Positions 45,640-56,699 of a DNA stretch of 64,000 nucleotides are shown one piece after another (the stretch's first letter is position 1; each line of letters opens with the position of its first letter). Under the pieces are notes generated by a model that saw only the letters and a program-made list of their open reading frames with translations, made no database searches and was not told the DNA's origin. The DNA lies in NCBI GenBank assembly GCA_029204225.1, contig CM055102.1, positions 34,836,585-34,900,584 on the forward strand, in the 5' to 3' direction. Made by a program: the position numbers and the translations under genes. This DNA comes from Diphasiastrum complanatum (taxonomy: Eukaryota; Streptophyta; Lycopodiopsida; Lycopodiales; Lycopodiaceae).

Positions 45640-46980
45640 TAAAATAGAACTCCCAAGGTATTTTGAGGGCCATTTCACACTATAGTGCCTAGCAAGTTCA
45701 AAATTTGAAATTCAAAATAAATCTCTCCCATTGGTCTAGGGAGAAAAAATGGGCCTTCTACCCTTTCACATTAATATGCACTTGCCACTATGTGGCAGAT
45801 GACATGGCAAGGACCTGTGCCACATAGGGGCAACTCAAATCCATTTTTTGAGCCAGGCAATTGAGCCACCCTCTTCTTCTGTTAATTAGCAAAACTTTTT
45901 CACAATCTAGAAAATGAATGAATCGTCAGCTGCAAAGAATGAGGATTTAACATCTTAATCGCACTTTCAATATTCAATATATAAAAATTCTTCCTTTTGG
46001 GTCTTATGTTAAACTTGTTGAGTGGTCTTCAAACTTAGGATAGGATTTGAATTGTGCATTGTATGGAACTGATGCCATTTTGAAAGGGAGTTCAATCCAA
46101 TTGTGCTTGTCTAAGAATACAAAGCTTGACACTCATCAAGGTTTTGTGTCTTGTCTTTGTTTGTTGTATGCCATATTGAAAGATCAAGTGAATTCGAGAA
46201 AGTTTGTCAAACTTTGAACTAAGGCTTAATCACAGATTTGTGATCAGAAAATTAAAGTCCATATGTTTTGAAAGCCCTTTGCTAATAGCTAGACTTACGT
46301 TCATAGATGGTAGTTTGCATGCCCAAGACAAAGTGTTTTACTCATTTTGTGGAAAATAGTTCAAATAGCACCAGTTTGCAACAAAATTGAGATATTTCAC
46401 TTACTTTATTAAGTAAACAATAAGGGTGGTTTTAGACTACATTGTTTGGCAAGTCCCAAATTTAAAATGGTGTTCTCCCATTGGTCTAGGGAGGAGAAAT
46501 GCGTCTCCTCCGCTTCCCTCTTTTCAACTTACCTTGAGTTAACACAATGTGGTAGATGAGGTGGCATGGGTTGCTTGCCACCTAGGGGCAAGTTAAGCCC
46601 ATTTTTGGTCTTGGGGACATTGCTTGGCATGTTGAACTCCTATGGGCAATTTAAGAAAAATGGACCAATGGTATGACAACAATCAAACTGGCCAATTAGA
46701 TTGCGGCCCTTCATTTGCCAGCCAGGTTTTGCCCGTTTTGTGCTCCTACAAATCCATCAGAAAACTTCGCACAATTGTTTTTCCGTAATGTACTCTTGCA
46801 TCTACCAAAAAGTTTATTGTTTCTCCTTTCCAAATGTGTTGGCAGACAAGATGAAAGCAATGATTCTAGTCCAACAAAACAATGGACGAAGGGGACGCTA
46901 TCAGAGGAGAGCATCATAAGCAAGCACACGAATTCCGTAGGGTGCGGTAGATGAAGGCAGAGATTATGATATGAACACAT
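45640..46980. mobile_element. Non-autonomous insert in copia E bounded by 200-bp direct repeats
   Basis: About 1.3 kb sits where protease should be. Two diverged direct repeats lie at about 45665-45855 and 46420-46610, sharing CTCCCATTGGTCTAGGGAG, AAATTTGAAATTC-like, TGGCAGATGACATGGCA-like and GGGGCAA segments. Between them lies a 90-bp segment repeated at 53313-53402 beside the LPAT gene. No coding capacity is recognised. The structure resembles a terminal-repeat element without genes (TRIM/LARD-like), but terminal dinucleotides and a target duplication are not established. Confidence 0.45.
46171..46262 (+). repeat. Dispersed 90-bp repeat, copy 1
   Basis: Contains CATATTGAAAGATCAAGTGAAT and GTTTGTCAAACTTTGAACTAA; matches 53313-53402 with few differences. 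Confidence 0.85.
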
Positions 46981-47225
46981 GAACTAGACTTGAGGTGAGA
47001 TAGGGCAGGAATTAACAAGTGTGTGTCTTGCTCCTTCAATTCGGCCATGTTGGAGAAGTTTGGTTGCTGTTGTTGCTTCTTCTTTGCCTCGTTGTAGATC
47101 TTGATGCGACAGTCCTTGATGTCATGATTAGCTCTCTTGCAATATCTGCAGAAAAGCTTCTTGCGTGATCCACCATGCTCACCTTGAGTGTGAGGCTTCT
47201 GTTGTTGTTGTTGCACTTGATTCTT
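46981..47225 (-). pseudogene. Copia E gag zinc knuckle
   Basis: Minus-strand frame with CRYCKRANHDIKDC (CX2CX4HX4C), preceded by a Gln/His-rich stretch and followed by a Lys/Gln-rich one. The gag N-terminus is not present: 47225-48079 holds sequence I do not recognise as gag. Confidence 0.85.
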
Positions 47226-48079
47226 GCCCTTTCAGATTAAGTATAACAAAATATACATGTCAATATTGCGGTAGAGCACAAGACAATAGCGGGCGAAACT
47301 GCGTGCTCTACAAAGCTAATTCAATCTATAAAAGGATTGAACCTATTACTAACAATAAAGAATTAATGCACAAGGCATCTACTTCGTCTATCTCTGATAA
47401 GCTTCTGATGCTATTATTTTACACACACTCGTTCATCATCATCGACTGAATACGCAAGTGGTATTCAATATATACACAATGTTACAGGTGTGCAAATGAA
47501 GAAAGTACAAAGTGGATGTGCTGTCTGTAGGAGATTGTGGGTGGTTGCAGTCGTTGTCAAGTCTGTTAGCATAGTTGCGTGGGATGAGCGTGAAAAGGCC
47601 GCGATGTCAGCCTTTGCTGAAATGAACGTTGGTGAAGATGCGAAAAATACATCACTCTGACGAAATGCCTTAGATTTGATTTACAGGGTGCCTTTGTTTT
47701 TTCTAGGGCACCTCTGGCATTTTGTAAGGCAATGTCGCCTTTTTCGCTTGTCACAAAACACGTGTAAAAACATTGTGTCACGTTTTTGCCTTTTCTTCGC
47801 CTGTGAGAATTCACTTGTATTTATGCAGACAGTCACGTTTTATTCGTCTGTCTTATTTTACATGTAAATATGCAGACTGTGCGACAACATGAGTAAAAAT
47901 GTAGCATGAATGGAGGCAGATTAAAATAGGATTTAGGAGAGCAAAGGAGATAAATCCAACAGATCATTGGTAGAAACAATGATTGTCGAAATATTGTTGG
48001 CTACGCGTCTGCTAGAAAGACTTCTTGATGGAAACAAGACTGATCATCTGAGGTAGAAATGCAGATTACTAAAATGCCT

Positions 48080-48091
48080 GCTCTGATACCA
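48080..48091 (-). other. Copia E primer-binding site
   Basis: On the minus strand TGGTATCAGAGC directly follows the LTR end ACGACA. Complementary to initiator tRNA-Met. Confidence 0.92.
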
Positions 48092-49010
48092 TGTCGTAAA
48101 ACCGTGGGGGCATGAGCGACAGCGAAAGCTCAACGAATTGAGCACGACATGTAGGAACGGAAACGCAACAGTTAGCAGCAAAAATATTCAAGTAGAAGAA
48201 TTCATACATAATGCACAAATGAACACTCAAAAATTGCACTCTGATTAATATCAACAGTGAGTACAATAGCTTGAAGTAATAACTTCAGCTTGCTGAGCAT
48301 GATAACGCTGGCTCATAGCTTGATTTAGCTAGTATATATATTTACAAGTGTCGAGAAAAAATATCTTATGCCTTAACTGTCATTTACTCCAGTTTTGCAT
48401 CTATACAAAGTTAGTAACCACCCTTAGGATATGTGTTTCTCCAGCTACTTTAGGATTGATAATAAGTTGGCGACATCGCTCTGCCAATGTAGCAAAAACG
48501 CAAAAAACCCAAAAACTCCTGAAGGTGCCCTTAGACTTAAAGTGTGTAAATCCTTAAGGTGCCTGTAGACTTAAAGCAGCGAAGAAGCCGAAGAAGACGA
48601 AAAAGATGAAGAAGGCGAAAAAGGCAAAGGTGCCTTAAGAATGGTTTCTAAGGCATTCTGGCCTGCCTTACACTGACAATAGCGAAGAAGCCAAAAAGGC
48701 GAAAAAGTCGAAGGTGCCTTACATTAAAGTTTTAGCGAAGAAGGCGAAGGTGCCTTGGATTAAAGAAAACAAAATCTCGAAAAAGACGAAGGTGTCTTAA
48801 AAATGGTTTCAAAGGCATTCTGGCCACTTGGCCACTGTGTCGCATAAAGGCGAAGGAGGCAAAAAGCAAAATTGCCTTAAGAATGGTTAAGGCAAAAAAA
48901 ATCTTAAAGGAAAAAATGTCAAGGTCCGAAAACATGTAATCCGGCCTTCGGTTTTCAGGATGCTCATTACTTGAACGATTTGTTTAAGACTGAGCATAAA
49001 AAATCTAACA
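48092..49010 (-). repeat. Copia E 5' LTR (919 bp)
   Basis: Direct repeat partner of 41875-42834, with TG...CA ends. A TATATATA box near 48345 and several AAGGTGCCTTA motifs are present. Confidence 0.93.
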
Positions 49011-49015
49011 CAAGG
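49011..49015 (+). other. Target-site duplication of copia E, right
   Basis: CAAGG, identical to 41870-41874. Confidence 0.92.
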
Positions 49016-49345
49016 AAGTTGAGCTGACTGATGAACAGGTCCTGTAGCATATTGGACATATAACAGTGCAAAACATTCAGCGACCGGATTCAGCCCTTTC
49101 ATGCTTATGTATGGTTTTCAACTTTGATCACCAATTAGTGTTGGCATGAAAAACCTACGGGTGTAACCCGCGGCTCATTTCCTTGCGGATATGCAAGAAA
49201 TGTTACAGTCGGCTAAAGATAGCATAAGAAGTGCCCAAGACAGGGCAAGGCACTATGCTGATCTATCTCAGAAGCACAAGGTATTCATGGTCAATGACTG
49301 GATGTTTTTGAGAGTCCCTAGTCACTCTAGGGGCTTGAAAACTAT
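49016..49345 (+). pseudogene. Chromovirus integrase C-terminal fragment
   Basis: Readable as SATGFSPFMLMYGFQPRSPI-like, then MQEMLQSAKDSIRSAQDRAR and NDWMFLRVPSHSRGLKT, matching the integrase end at 3020-3290 (TGYNPFMLMYDFQPRSPV, DDWVYLRIPKDSKTL). Frame shifts are present. It lies to the right of copia E and is cut by copia G at 49350. Confidence 0.75.
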
Positions 49346-49349
49346 TAAG

Positions 49350-49775
49350 TGTGCAACTTAAGTATCATGCATAGTTATTATTAGTCTAGCTGTTAAGACT
49401 AATATTTAGTCTTGGCTTTCGTGAATCATTCACGACTGATCATCAGTCGAGCTGAGTCTAGCTCTTCGCGAATCATTAGTGACAAATAATTTGTCTAGTT
49501 GTTCGCGACAAATTATTTTTCTGATGTTTTGTTAATGTTTGGCTACGTAATCATAACGACCGTGATTTCTATCACTAACGTTTTGTTTGTTTCTGATTAG
49601 TCATTCTTAGGGAAAGAGTTATATAGCTCATTCCACTGTGCACAAACACTTTATGTTCGAGTTCGTTTCTCATTCGAGTTTCGAGTACGCTTCTTTTTCG
49701 TGTTCGTTTTTTTTTCGAGCTATTTTCGTTTCTCATGCACGACACACCCTCTTTCTCCAACACGATCTCGTTCAA
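49350..49775 (+). repeat. Copia G 5' LTR
   Basis: Begins TGTGCAACTTAAG, contains TTATATAGC (TATA-like, about 49619) and ends just before the gag ATG at 49781. No typical primer-binding site is visible. No second copy lies in the window, so the boundary is inferred. Confidence 0.55.
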
Positions 49776-49780
49776 CCAGA

Positions 49781-50566
49781 ATGGATCCATCATCTAGTTC
49801 ATCTCTCATTGACAAACTCGATGGAGATAACTACCATCTCTGAAAATTCAAGACGAAAGTTATACTTCTAGCCAAAAAACTGTGGGACATCGTTGATGGC
49901 ACAGAGCTCAAACCAAAAGGTGATGCAGCCGTCATCACCAAGTGGAGACTGAGAGATGGCAAAGCATTTGCCATGATCACCCTCAACATCAAGGATACTC
50001 AGATCAGCCACATATGTGCTGCACAAACTGCTAAGGATGCATGGGACATCCTAGCAACTCTCTACGACATCAAAAGCACTATGTCCAAGCTTCATCTGAG
50101 GAAAAAATTCTTCACCCTCAGACTGTCTGATGCAGATAGTGTTTCGAGCCACCTGAACACCTTCAAAAATCTTATGGAGCAGATGACTACAACTGGCTCA
50201 GTCATAGAAGATCCCGATGCACTTATGACTCTATTATCGAGTCTACCTGAGGCCTACGAAAATTGGGTAATGGCGATTTCTACCCAGAAGCACCTTACTC
50301 TATCAAGAGTAATTCCGTTGCTCCTACAAGAGGAGATCAAAAGATCAACATTCTCCTCAGGCTCAAGATTGGATTCAAAAAATCAGAAGTTTAGATCCAA
50401 GAGATCTACAAAGTCAGGCTCTACTGACAAGAAGAGCAACATGCAATATGAACCAAATTTGGTTCAAGATCAAGTTCAAGCTCTTCATCATTCAAACCAA
50501 TGCAAAAACTTTTCTATAGATACTGTAAAAGAACTGGCCACGAAATCAAGGACTACTGAACTTTGA
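49781..50566 (+). pseudogene. Copia G gag
   Basis: Starts MDPSSSSSLIDKLDGDNYHL and runs in one frame for 262 codons with a single stop (TGA at 49841, where the family has Trp: YHLWKFK). It then reads ITLNIKDTQISHICAAQTAK, DILATLYDIKSTMSKLHLRK, and MTLLSSLPEAYENWVMAIST, followed by a Ser/Lys-rich region. The zinc knuckle (FYCKRTGHEIKDYW-like) is frameshifted at about 50510-50560. It packages element RNA in intact relatives. Closely related to copia B at 22640. Confidence 0.88.
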
Positions 50567-50960
50567 AGTACAACAACGAAAAGAAGAAGCGGTTCCAACA
50601 ACAAGCACATAATGCTACAGCCAGTCACTCAAATCAGCAACAAGAAGAAGAAGAAGATGAAGCAGCTTTCATGACCAAAGTCGGAGAACAACAGGATATC
50701 GATTCATGGTATCTAGATTCCGGAGCAACTCAACACATGACTCACCATCGCGACTGGTTCAAAGACTATAAGTCATTCACCCACTCTCGAGTTGTGCAAC
50801 TTGGAGACAACTCATCACATTCAATCAAAGGTGAAGGAACAATCAGAGTTAAATTCAAAAGAGGTGAAGTCAAGTTGCTATCCAACGTTCTCCACATTCC
50901 AAACCTGACCAAGAATCTGCTCTTGGTTAGCAAAATCATTGGTTCAGGTTTTCCATTTGT
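50567..50960 (+). pseudogene. Copia G protease
   Basis: Lys/Gln-rich linker then WYLDSGATQHMTHHRDWF with the D-S-G active site (about 50708-50760), VVQLGDNSSHSIKGEG and the VLHIPNLTKNLLLVSKI segment. The homology stops at about 50960 in a poly-T run; the integrase and RT are absent, so the element is truncated. Confidence 0.9.
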
Positions 50961-51049
50961 AGGTTTTTTTTTTAAAATTAAGCACTCCAAACTTTTTCCA
51001 TTTGCAACTTTTGGCATACCGCCCCCCCTTTCTGAAGCATTTGATTGAT

Positions 51050-53312
51050 CTTGTCACGTCTTTTGATTCCTAAGATTCCATCTTAGCTTGTAAGAATCTC
51101 ATATTTTCAGCTTGCATGATTTCATGACTTGGAGTTTGGAGCCTCGAAACTTGGAGACATAAGTCAACTCTATTCATCCAAATGAAACCTTTTTTCATGG
51201 GGCTTGTGAGAGTTTGAATCATAAGTGTCTCTTGAGACAATAAATGTGTGAAAATGTGCATCCTAAATCTTGAGATTGTTCATTCTACCTTGCAATCTTA
51301 CCTATTTGGATATGTCTTGGATTCATCTCTTAACTCAAGAATCTTTTACCCTAAAATTTTTATTATCTTCTTAAGATTTGAGGATATTATGAGGTTTATT
51401 TGGACTAAGAGCATCATTGGTCCTAGTGGTAGGCAGGTTTTGACAATTGAATTGAAAAGAGATGCTTTTGAAGCCATTGTTTGTTGGCACCTTCATGAAT
51501 CAGCCGAGACACATGTTCGATAGGCTAAATGCAAGGACAAATTTGTGACTGGAGCTAAAATCTAATTTGATTATTGGAATAGCAGCCCGAGAAGAATCTT
51601 TGGATGGATAATGTAGGAAAAAGCCAAAGGTGGTTCTTGTGAAAGCATTTTTGGGAGAATGACACTTCTAGATTAAAGTTAGAGAAATTTTGGCAGTTTG
51701 ATGCAACTAGCCAAAAGGCAAAAATGTAATTTAACTTTTACTTAAATTCTTTTGGGTTTGGGTTTAAGGCTTTCGATGATTTCATTTGAGGACGACTTTT
51801 GACAACTTGATTGTTCAGAGTTTCTAATTTGTGCTTTGACAAACTGGTCTATAAAATTGGAATTTAGGGCTTTTGAAGCTATAGCCAGATTTGCAACATG
51901 CATCGCATTTTCCATTTATAGCTTTCTTCAAGAGCACACATTGTTGAATTAGATTACCATTTAGGGTTGCCTATACAAAAAACTTGCGAAGTGAACATAA
52001 TCTACAACCTAATTTGACAGCTTGTTTGTTAGCAACTGGATTGCAGCTGCTACAAATCCATCAGGGGTTCCAAAAGAACATGTTTATTCCATAATTTCAC
52101 AACCCGATTCCAATATCGCCAATATATTTTAAAATAAAAGAAAAACTCTCAAATACTCTATATGCCCATATCGTGCGCTATGTACTATGATCCAGGTTGT
52201 GACCCGACATGAACCAATTGATTTGTATGAAAACAAACATTAGTATATTTTTATTAGTGAAGAATAAGTTGAAGACATTGTGCTTGAATCCATAGGGGCA
52301 AAGATTGATGTTTATTTAGTACTCTATTTGGAGATAGACAATATTCATAAGTAAAAGTGGCAATTCCGTATGAAAGTTATCATTTAAGTTGTTGATGGAA
52401 GTGAGTGTGTTTTCTAGAGTGCTATAATTCTACCTTTTCATAATTCAACTAAGATTGTTGGTGGTGGTACTTTATTTTGTTTATACAAGTAACATGCCTA
52501 TGACAAATACATGCATGGTTAAAAAATTGGCTTAGTGTTTGCTCACATCTACTATGCAGAATTTGCAAATGGTTAAGTATATGTGAGGCATATAAATTGT
52601 CTAGTAGTTTTTAAAAAACTTGTTGTAGAGAAACTTACAGTGTGTACTCTCAAAAGCATTACAATAGTGAAACGACTCTACAAGAAGTGAGAAGTTGACT
52701 GTGGATATACAATGTGCAATAAACACAAAGAAATGATCAATAGATACATGCATTATTCTTGTTGTCTTTCTTGAATACGATCACATGTAAACAATTTCCA
52801 ATACAACTTGCAAGTGCACACACAGCATACACCATACCCAATGCACAAGGCTTAACAATTGATAGGTTAATTCTCAATCCAAAAGGACGTACTAAACAAG
52901 GCTTCAACATGACACATCTTTTTATTTTTATTTAATCTTAAATACAATATCATTACAAAAAACAAGAAACTCAAAACCACAATTACACAAACAACTTCAA
53001 GAAGTTTTTGTGATTCAAAATTACCTTTTTTCGGAGACAACCATATATTATGATGACAACCAAACAATAACGGATACAACACACACAATACTAATGCATA
53101 AATTATTACTTGCAGCATATCGAACACCAAATTCCAACATAGACCACTTTCTAGACACTTTCAATTGTATTTTGAAAACCTTTGCTACACACAGACACAC
53201 AAACAACAAATTTGGGAAACTTCAACATTAATATGCTCTCTTCAAACAATTATACAAGTTGCTAACAATATTCATGAATCAACATAGCCTCAAACAAATG
53301 ATCACAACAACC
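51050..53312. other. Non-coding DNA, no gene supported
   Basis: AT-rich DNA. Small frames (for example 51248-51523 plus and 51070-51261 minus) show no recognisable motif. I see no LTR. Confidence 0.4.
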
Positions 53313-53402
53313 GGCATATTGAAAGATCAAGTGAATCTGAGAAAGTTTGTCAAACTTTGAACTAATGCGTAATCACAATTTGTGATCAGAAAATTAAAGT
53401 CC
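53313..53402 (+). repeat. Dispersed 90-bp repeat, copy 2
   Basis: Matches 46171-46262 inside the insert of copia E; same orientation. Lies about 150 bp beyond the 3' end of the LPAT coding region. Confidence 0.85.
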
Positions 53403-53550
53403 AACCATGACATACAATGTACAGTTTCTGCCAATGACGAAGTGCAATAGCGAACATCATTCCTCGTTGCACAAGTGTCGCATGGGTCCATTATGCATCC
53501 CTATACATATTTTCAAGATACTCAAGAACACAAATGCCTATGGATGAATG

Positions 53551-55756
53551 CTATGGAAGGCTTGCGGCAATGACAGCCCTAGCTTGACTGCACAAGACAT
53601 CAGCATTGGTTCCTTGTATGGGTGGATGAATGATTACTTTCACCTCACCAGGAGTCAAAGTTCCCTCCATTCCATTTGGCATAAGCTTTCCTGTACCTAT
53701 GAGGGTTATTGGAACCACTGGAACATTTCCTTTCGATGCTACAACAAAGGCTCCTTTCTGTATCAATCAAATGCACTGGATTCAGAAAATTTGAGGATCA
53801 CTTAACATTCTCATAAGTTTACACTATAACCTAGCTATTAAACCCGTGTGCATACAAAATTTCGACATTTAAACCATCTTGTTTAAATAACACTGTCATC
53901 TTAAAGAGAGGCAAAAATCAGCAGAGACTATTGTTCAGATAAGTCCTCTATAAGTAGGAAAAAGCTGCTTTGACCTTGAATGAAGCCATCCTTCCATCTG
54001 TAGAGCGGGTACCCTCTGGAAAGAAAAATACAGAGACTCCTTGCTTCAATAGCTGGATACAAAGTCGCAGGCATTCCTGCATAGAAAATTTATTGATCCA
54101 AATTTGAGCTCACAAACTAGCAAAATGTACCTTCCAACTGCAAGGTTGGACACACTTAGTCAGAAAGGTCAACCCTTACGCCTTAAACTTGAGCTTGACT
54201 CAAAATGATTGAGATGTAGCCCAAAACATTGAAGATATAAGGTTCATAACCCTCTTAAAGAAGCATAGATGTCCATAAGTGAGTTATAACTGAATTAGAA
54301 GAATACAGATGTTACTTCAGTAGTATCTATTTGCTAATTCATAACATGTAGTTAAGCAATGTTGAATAAAAACTAAAGAAACAATGAGGTAAGTACAGCA
54401 GATGTTAATGGTGGCTAGAAGCTTTCAATGTCTCTATTTGAGCTGCGATGTCTAGGTTTGTCAAACTTTGAAATTGTTGCAGCACAAGTTATGAAAAAAT
54501 CAAGTCATGTATTGCTATACGTTCTTCGACTGACGGCCTGTTAGGTAGAGCCAGGGGGCAGTGCCAAGAGGAGATCTAGAATCAGAGGCTCCAGACTCAG
54601 CTACATATGCACCATAGGCATGAGGAGACCTAGAGGATGGCTAGATGTAAAGTGAACTACAAGCATTAAGTGCAAGCAAAGAAAACCTAATGCCCTACTT
54701 TGCGTTCTCTTCACATTTTAGATTAAAAAACACGTTCTTAACTGAGATTAAGGACAGTAAGGAGCACTAACATGATGACCAGCATGCCTCCATTCCAGTA
54801 GCATGCTTAATACTTGCTCTCAAAATATAGTGATCAAATATTCTAGAAAGCACCCCACAAATGGATATAATGAATCCAGTCCTGAAACAAGTACAACAAG
54901 CCATAATACTTCTATTACGACAGACATGTATCTCATTAAGTCGCCTGTGAGGGCAGTCGAAGATTTTCCTATGACACTGAATAAAAGCTTGCAGCAAGGC
55001 TTACCACTTGGCTTTTCGTATCCAAGCGCCTCAGTGGTACATGACCAGTGAGATACATTGCCCACCCGATGATTGGAATCACAAAGTTGCTGGTCTTACT
55101 GATAAATTTGAAGGGCCGGCCAATTTGAAGAAGTGTATATATATCCAAAAAGCTTTGATGATTTGCAACATAGACAGCAGGGTCATCTGATCCTGGAAGG
55201 TTTTCCCAACCTTCAATGCTTACTTTGTAGAAAAAGTAAGTAGTTATTTTTGCCCATATCTTGTTCACAAAGTGGTGCATCTTTCGCCTATGCTTATCCA
55301 AAAGCATGACAAAAGGATGTTGTATGAGCAAGGTGATGAAGAGAGGAATAGCCACAACAAGCGTAGTAGCATAGAACAAGAATGCTCGGACTTTTGGAAC
55401 AACTTTGATATCTGCCAACAGTACAAAGAAGTTACCAAGAAAAATATCATTCTTGACTTGAGTTAGCAATGCATGGAGCCAATCATCAACGTTACATTAG
55501 TAAAAGATGTGTACAACACTTCAGATTCTTAAATTCTCCACCATACTTCTACCTTCAGTTGAGAAGATGGTCTCATTTCCTTCGATATCAATGTTTGGCT
55601 TGGTAGAATCTGCAAATTGGCATCTTGGGCTACAAGCACAAGAAAATCTCTTCTGTGATAACCTTGTTATGATTTTTGCCCGAAGATTCTTGGATTCCAA
55701 AAGGGAGGTGTCAAAAAAGCCCCCAGTTTGATATGATTTCAGTGGCCTGGGATATG
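53551..55756 (-). CDS. LPAT1: Plastid 1-acyl-sn-glycerol-3-phosphate acyltransferase, exons 2 to end
   Basis: Makes phosphatidic acid from lysophosphatidic acid and acyl-ACP in plastids. Four exons on the minus strand: 55756-55553, 55411-55005, 54076-53975, 53757-53551. All borders are GT-AG and phases agree (305 codons visible plus a split codon). Exon 55756 reads LKSYQTGGFFDTSLLESK and CACSPRC, plausibly transit-peptide sequence. The next exon has a hydrophobic segment (FYATTLVVAIPLFITLLIQ) and acyltransferase motif I NHQSFLD, then KFISKTSNFVIPIIGWAMYL. The third holds FFFPEGTRS (motif III). The last has VVPITLIGTGKLMP and the C-terminal IIHPPIQG. Similar to Arabidopsis ATS2. The first exon with the start codon is not found; copia D lies upstream. 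Confidence 0.9.
53758..53974 (-). other. LPAT1: LPAT intron (217 bp)
   Basis: Donor GTCAAAG after FK, acceptor TGATACAG before KGAF; joining restores FKKGAF, as in the family. Confidence 0.85.
54077..55004 (-). other. LPAT1: LPAT intron (928 bp)
   Basis: Donor GTAAGC after KSQV, acceptor TTCTATGCAG before ECLRLC. No element or gene is recognised inside. Confidence 0.85.
55412..55552 (-). other. LPAT1: LPAT intron (141 bp)
   Basis: Donor GTAGAAG after STE plus one base, acceptor CTGTTGGCAG. Phase 1, consistent with the neighbouring exons. Confidence 0.75.
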
Positions 55757-56070
55757 CTGTTAATCAGAAAGCAAGCCTTAGAAAATAAGCATATGCATTA
55801 CAGATTGCAAGAAGTCTAGAATCTTAGCGGCATCCAGTTGTAATGACAATCTGCTTGAGAAAAGATGTGTGACTTGGAACTTTATGATTATAAATTAGAT
55901 TCCTCAAGCCTCTCATAACTTCTAGTCTCTAGAGGCTTCCATATTGACGCATCTGATTGGCATAAATAGGGACTTAAGACGATTATTCAACTTTGGATAT
56001 GCTTAACACTCTTTTACTCTCTCAAGGCTTTGTTATGAGTGAGTATGATCATTCACTTTATTATAGGTTC

Positions 56071-56533
56071 TGTTAGAAAGACTAAGTTTAAGCCTAAGGA
56101 TCCATGATCTTAACTATTCAATCATGCAAAGCATTTTCAAAAGAAAGAGAGAGATGGCTGGTGAATCTCTTGTAGAAACTCGTGGACAGCCAAGGAGAAT
56201 AGTAATGATGCTTACAATTGTTAAATACAAAGGAGATGCACACATATATATAGTCTCCAAAATAACTATCTAACTTCTCCCTTCATGACTATGTAACTTT
56301 TATAAGTTACATAAAAAGAATAAGGTACCTCCAAATGTCAAGCTGGGGTACATATTGTAACAATTAGGCCTAGTGTACCCACGAGTCTCTACTAAGTTAA
56401 GAACTTACTAACTTAGCTAACTCTAAGTTTAGTAGGCCTAATGGAGATAAATAAACCATGGTTACACAACTCTCGACCTTATGGGTCAAAAGTAACCTAT
56501 GGTAATGTAAGCAATTCCATTTAGATTCCAACA
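56071..56533 (-). repeat. Copia D 3' LTR (463 bp)
   Basis: On the minus strand TGTTGGAATCTAAATGG ... CTTTCTAACA; TATATATA near 56250. TG...CA ends are present. The polypurine tract is weak (TTTAAGGAGGG). Confidence 0.75.
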
Positions 56534-56699
56534 CCCTCCTTAAATGTAAATGCATAACATAACATGAAGTAACTTCTCGAAAGAGAAAAATGCAATTTGT
56601 TGTTTGAACTTCATGTTGCCAAATAAACTTCGCACCGAAGTAGTCGAAATTTCATCCCCAATCATGTCCAACATATAAAAGGAAAAGAATGCGTAATAA

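Larger units (their letters stand above)
41875..49010 (-). mobile_element. Copia element E, full-length by LTRs, minus strand
   Basis: A Ty1/copia element of about 7.1 kb on the minus strand. Both LTRs end TG...CA, a perfect 5-bp target-site duplication (CAAGG) flanks it, the primer-binding site lies at 48080-48091 and a polypurine tract adjoins the left LTR. Its interior is decayed: RNase H, RT, integrase and GAG-pre-integrase are recognisable with many stops, the protease region is replaced by foreign DNA (about 45640-46980) and the gag N-terminus by unrecognised DNA. It cannot encode its own functions. It lies between two gypsy-derived fragments, so it inserted into older retroelement DNA. 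Confidence 0.93.

Noticed and set aside
46715-46954. 79-codon plus-strand frame in the copia E insert, possibly a captured exon
   Set aside because: Some exon-like look but no motif, no splice partner and overlapping frames on the other strand; not enough for a gene call.
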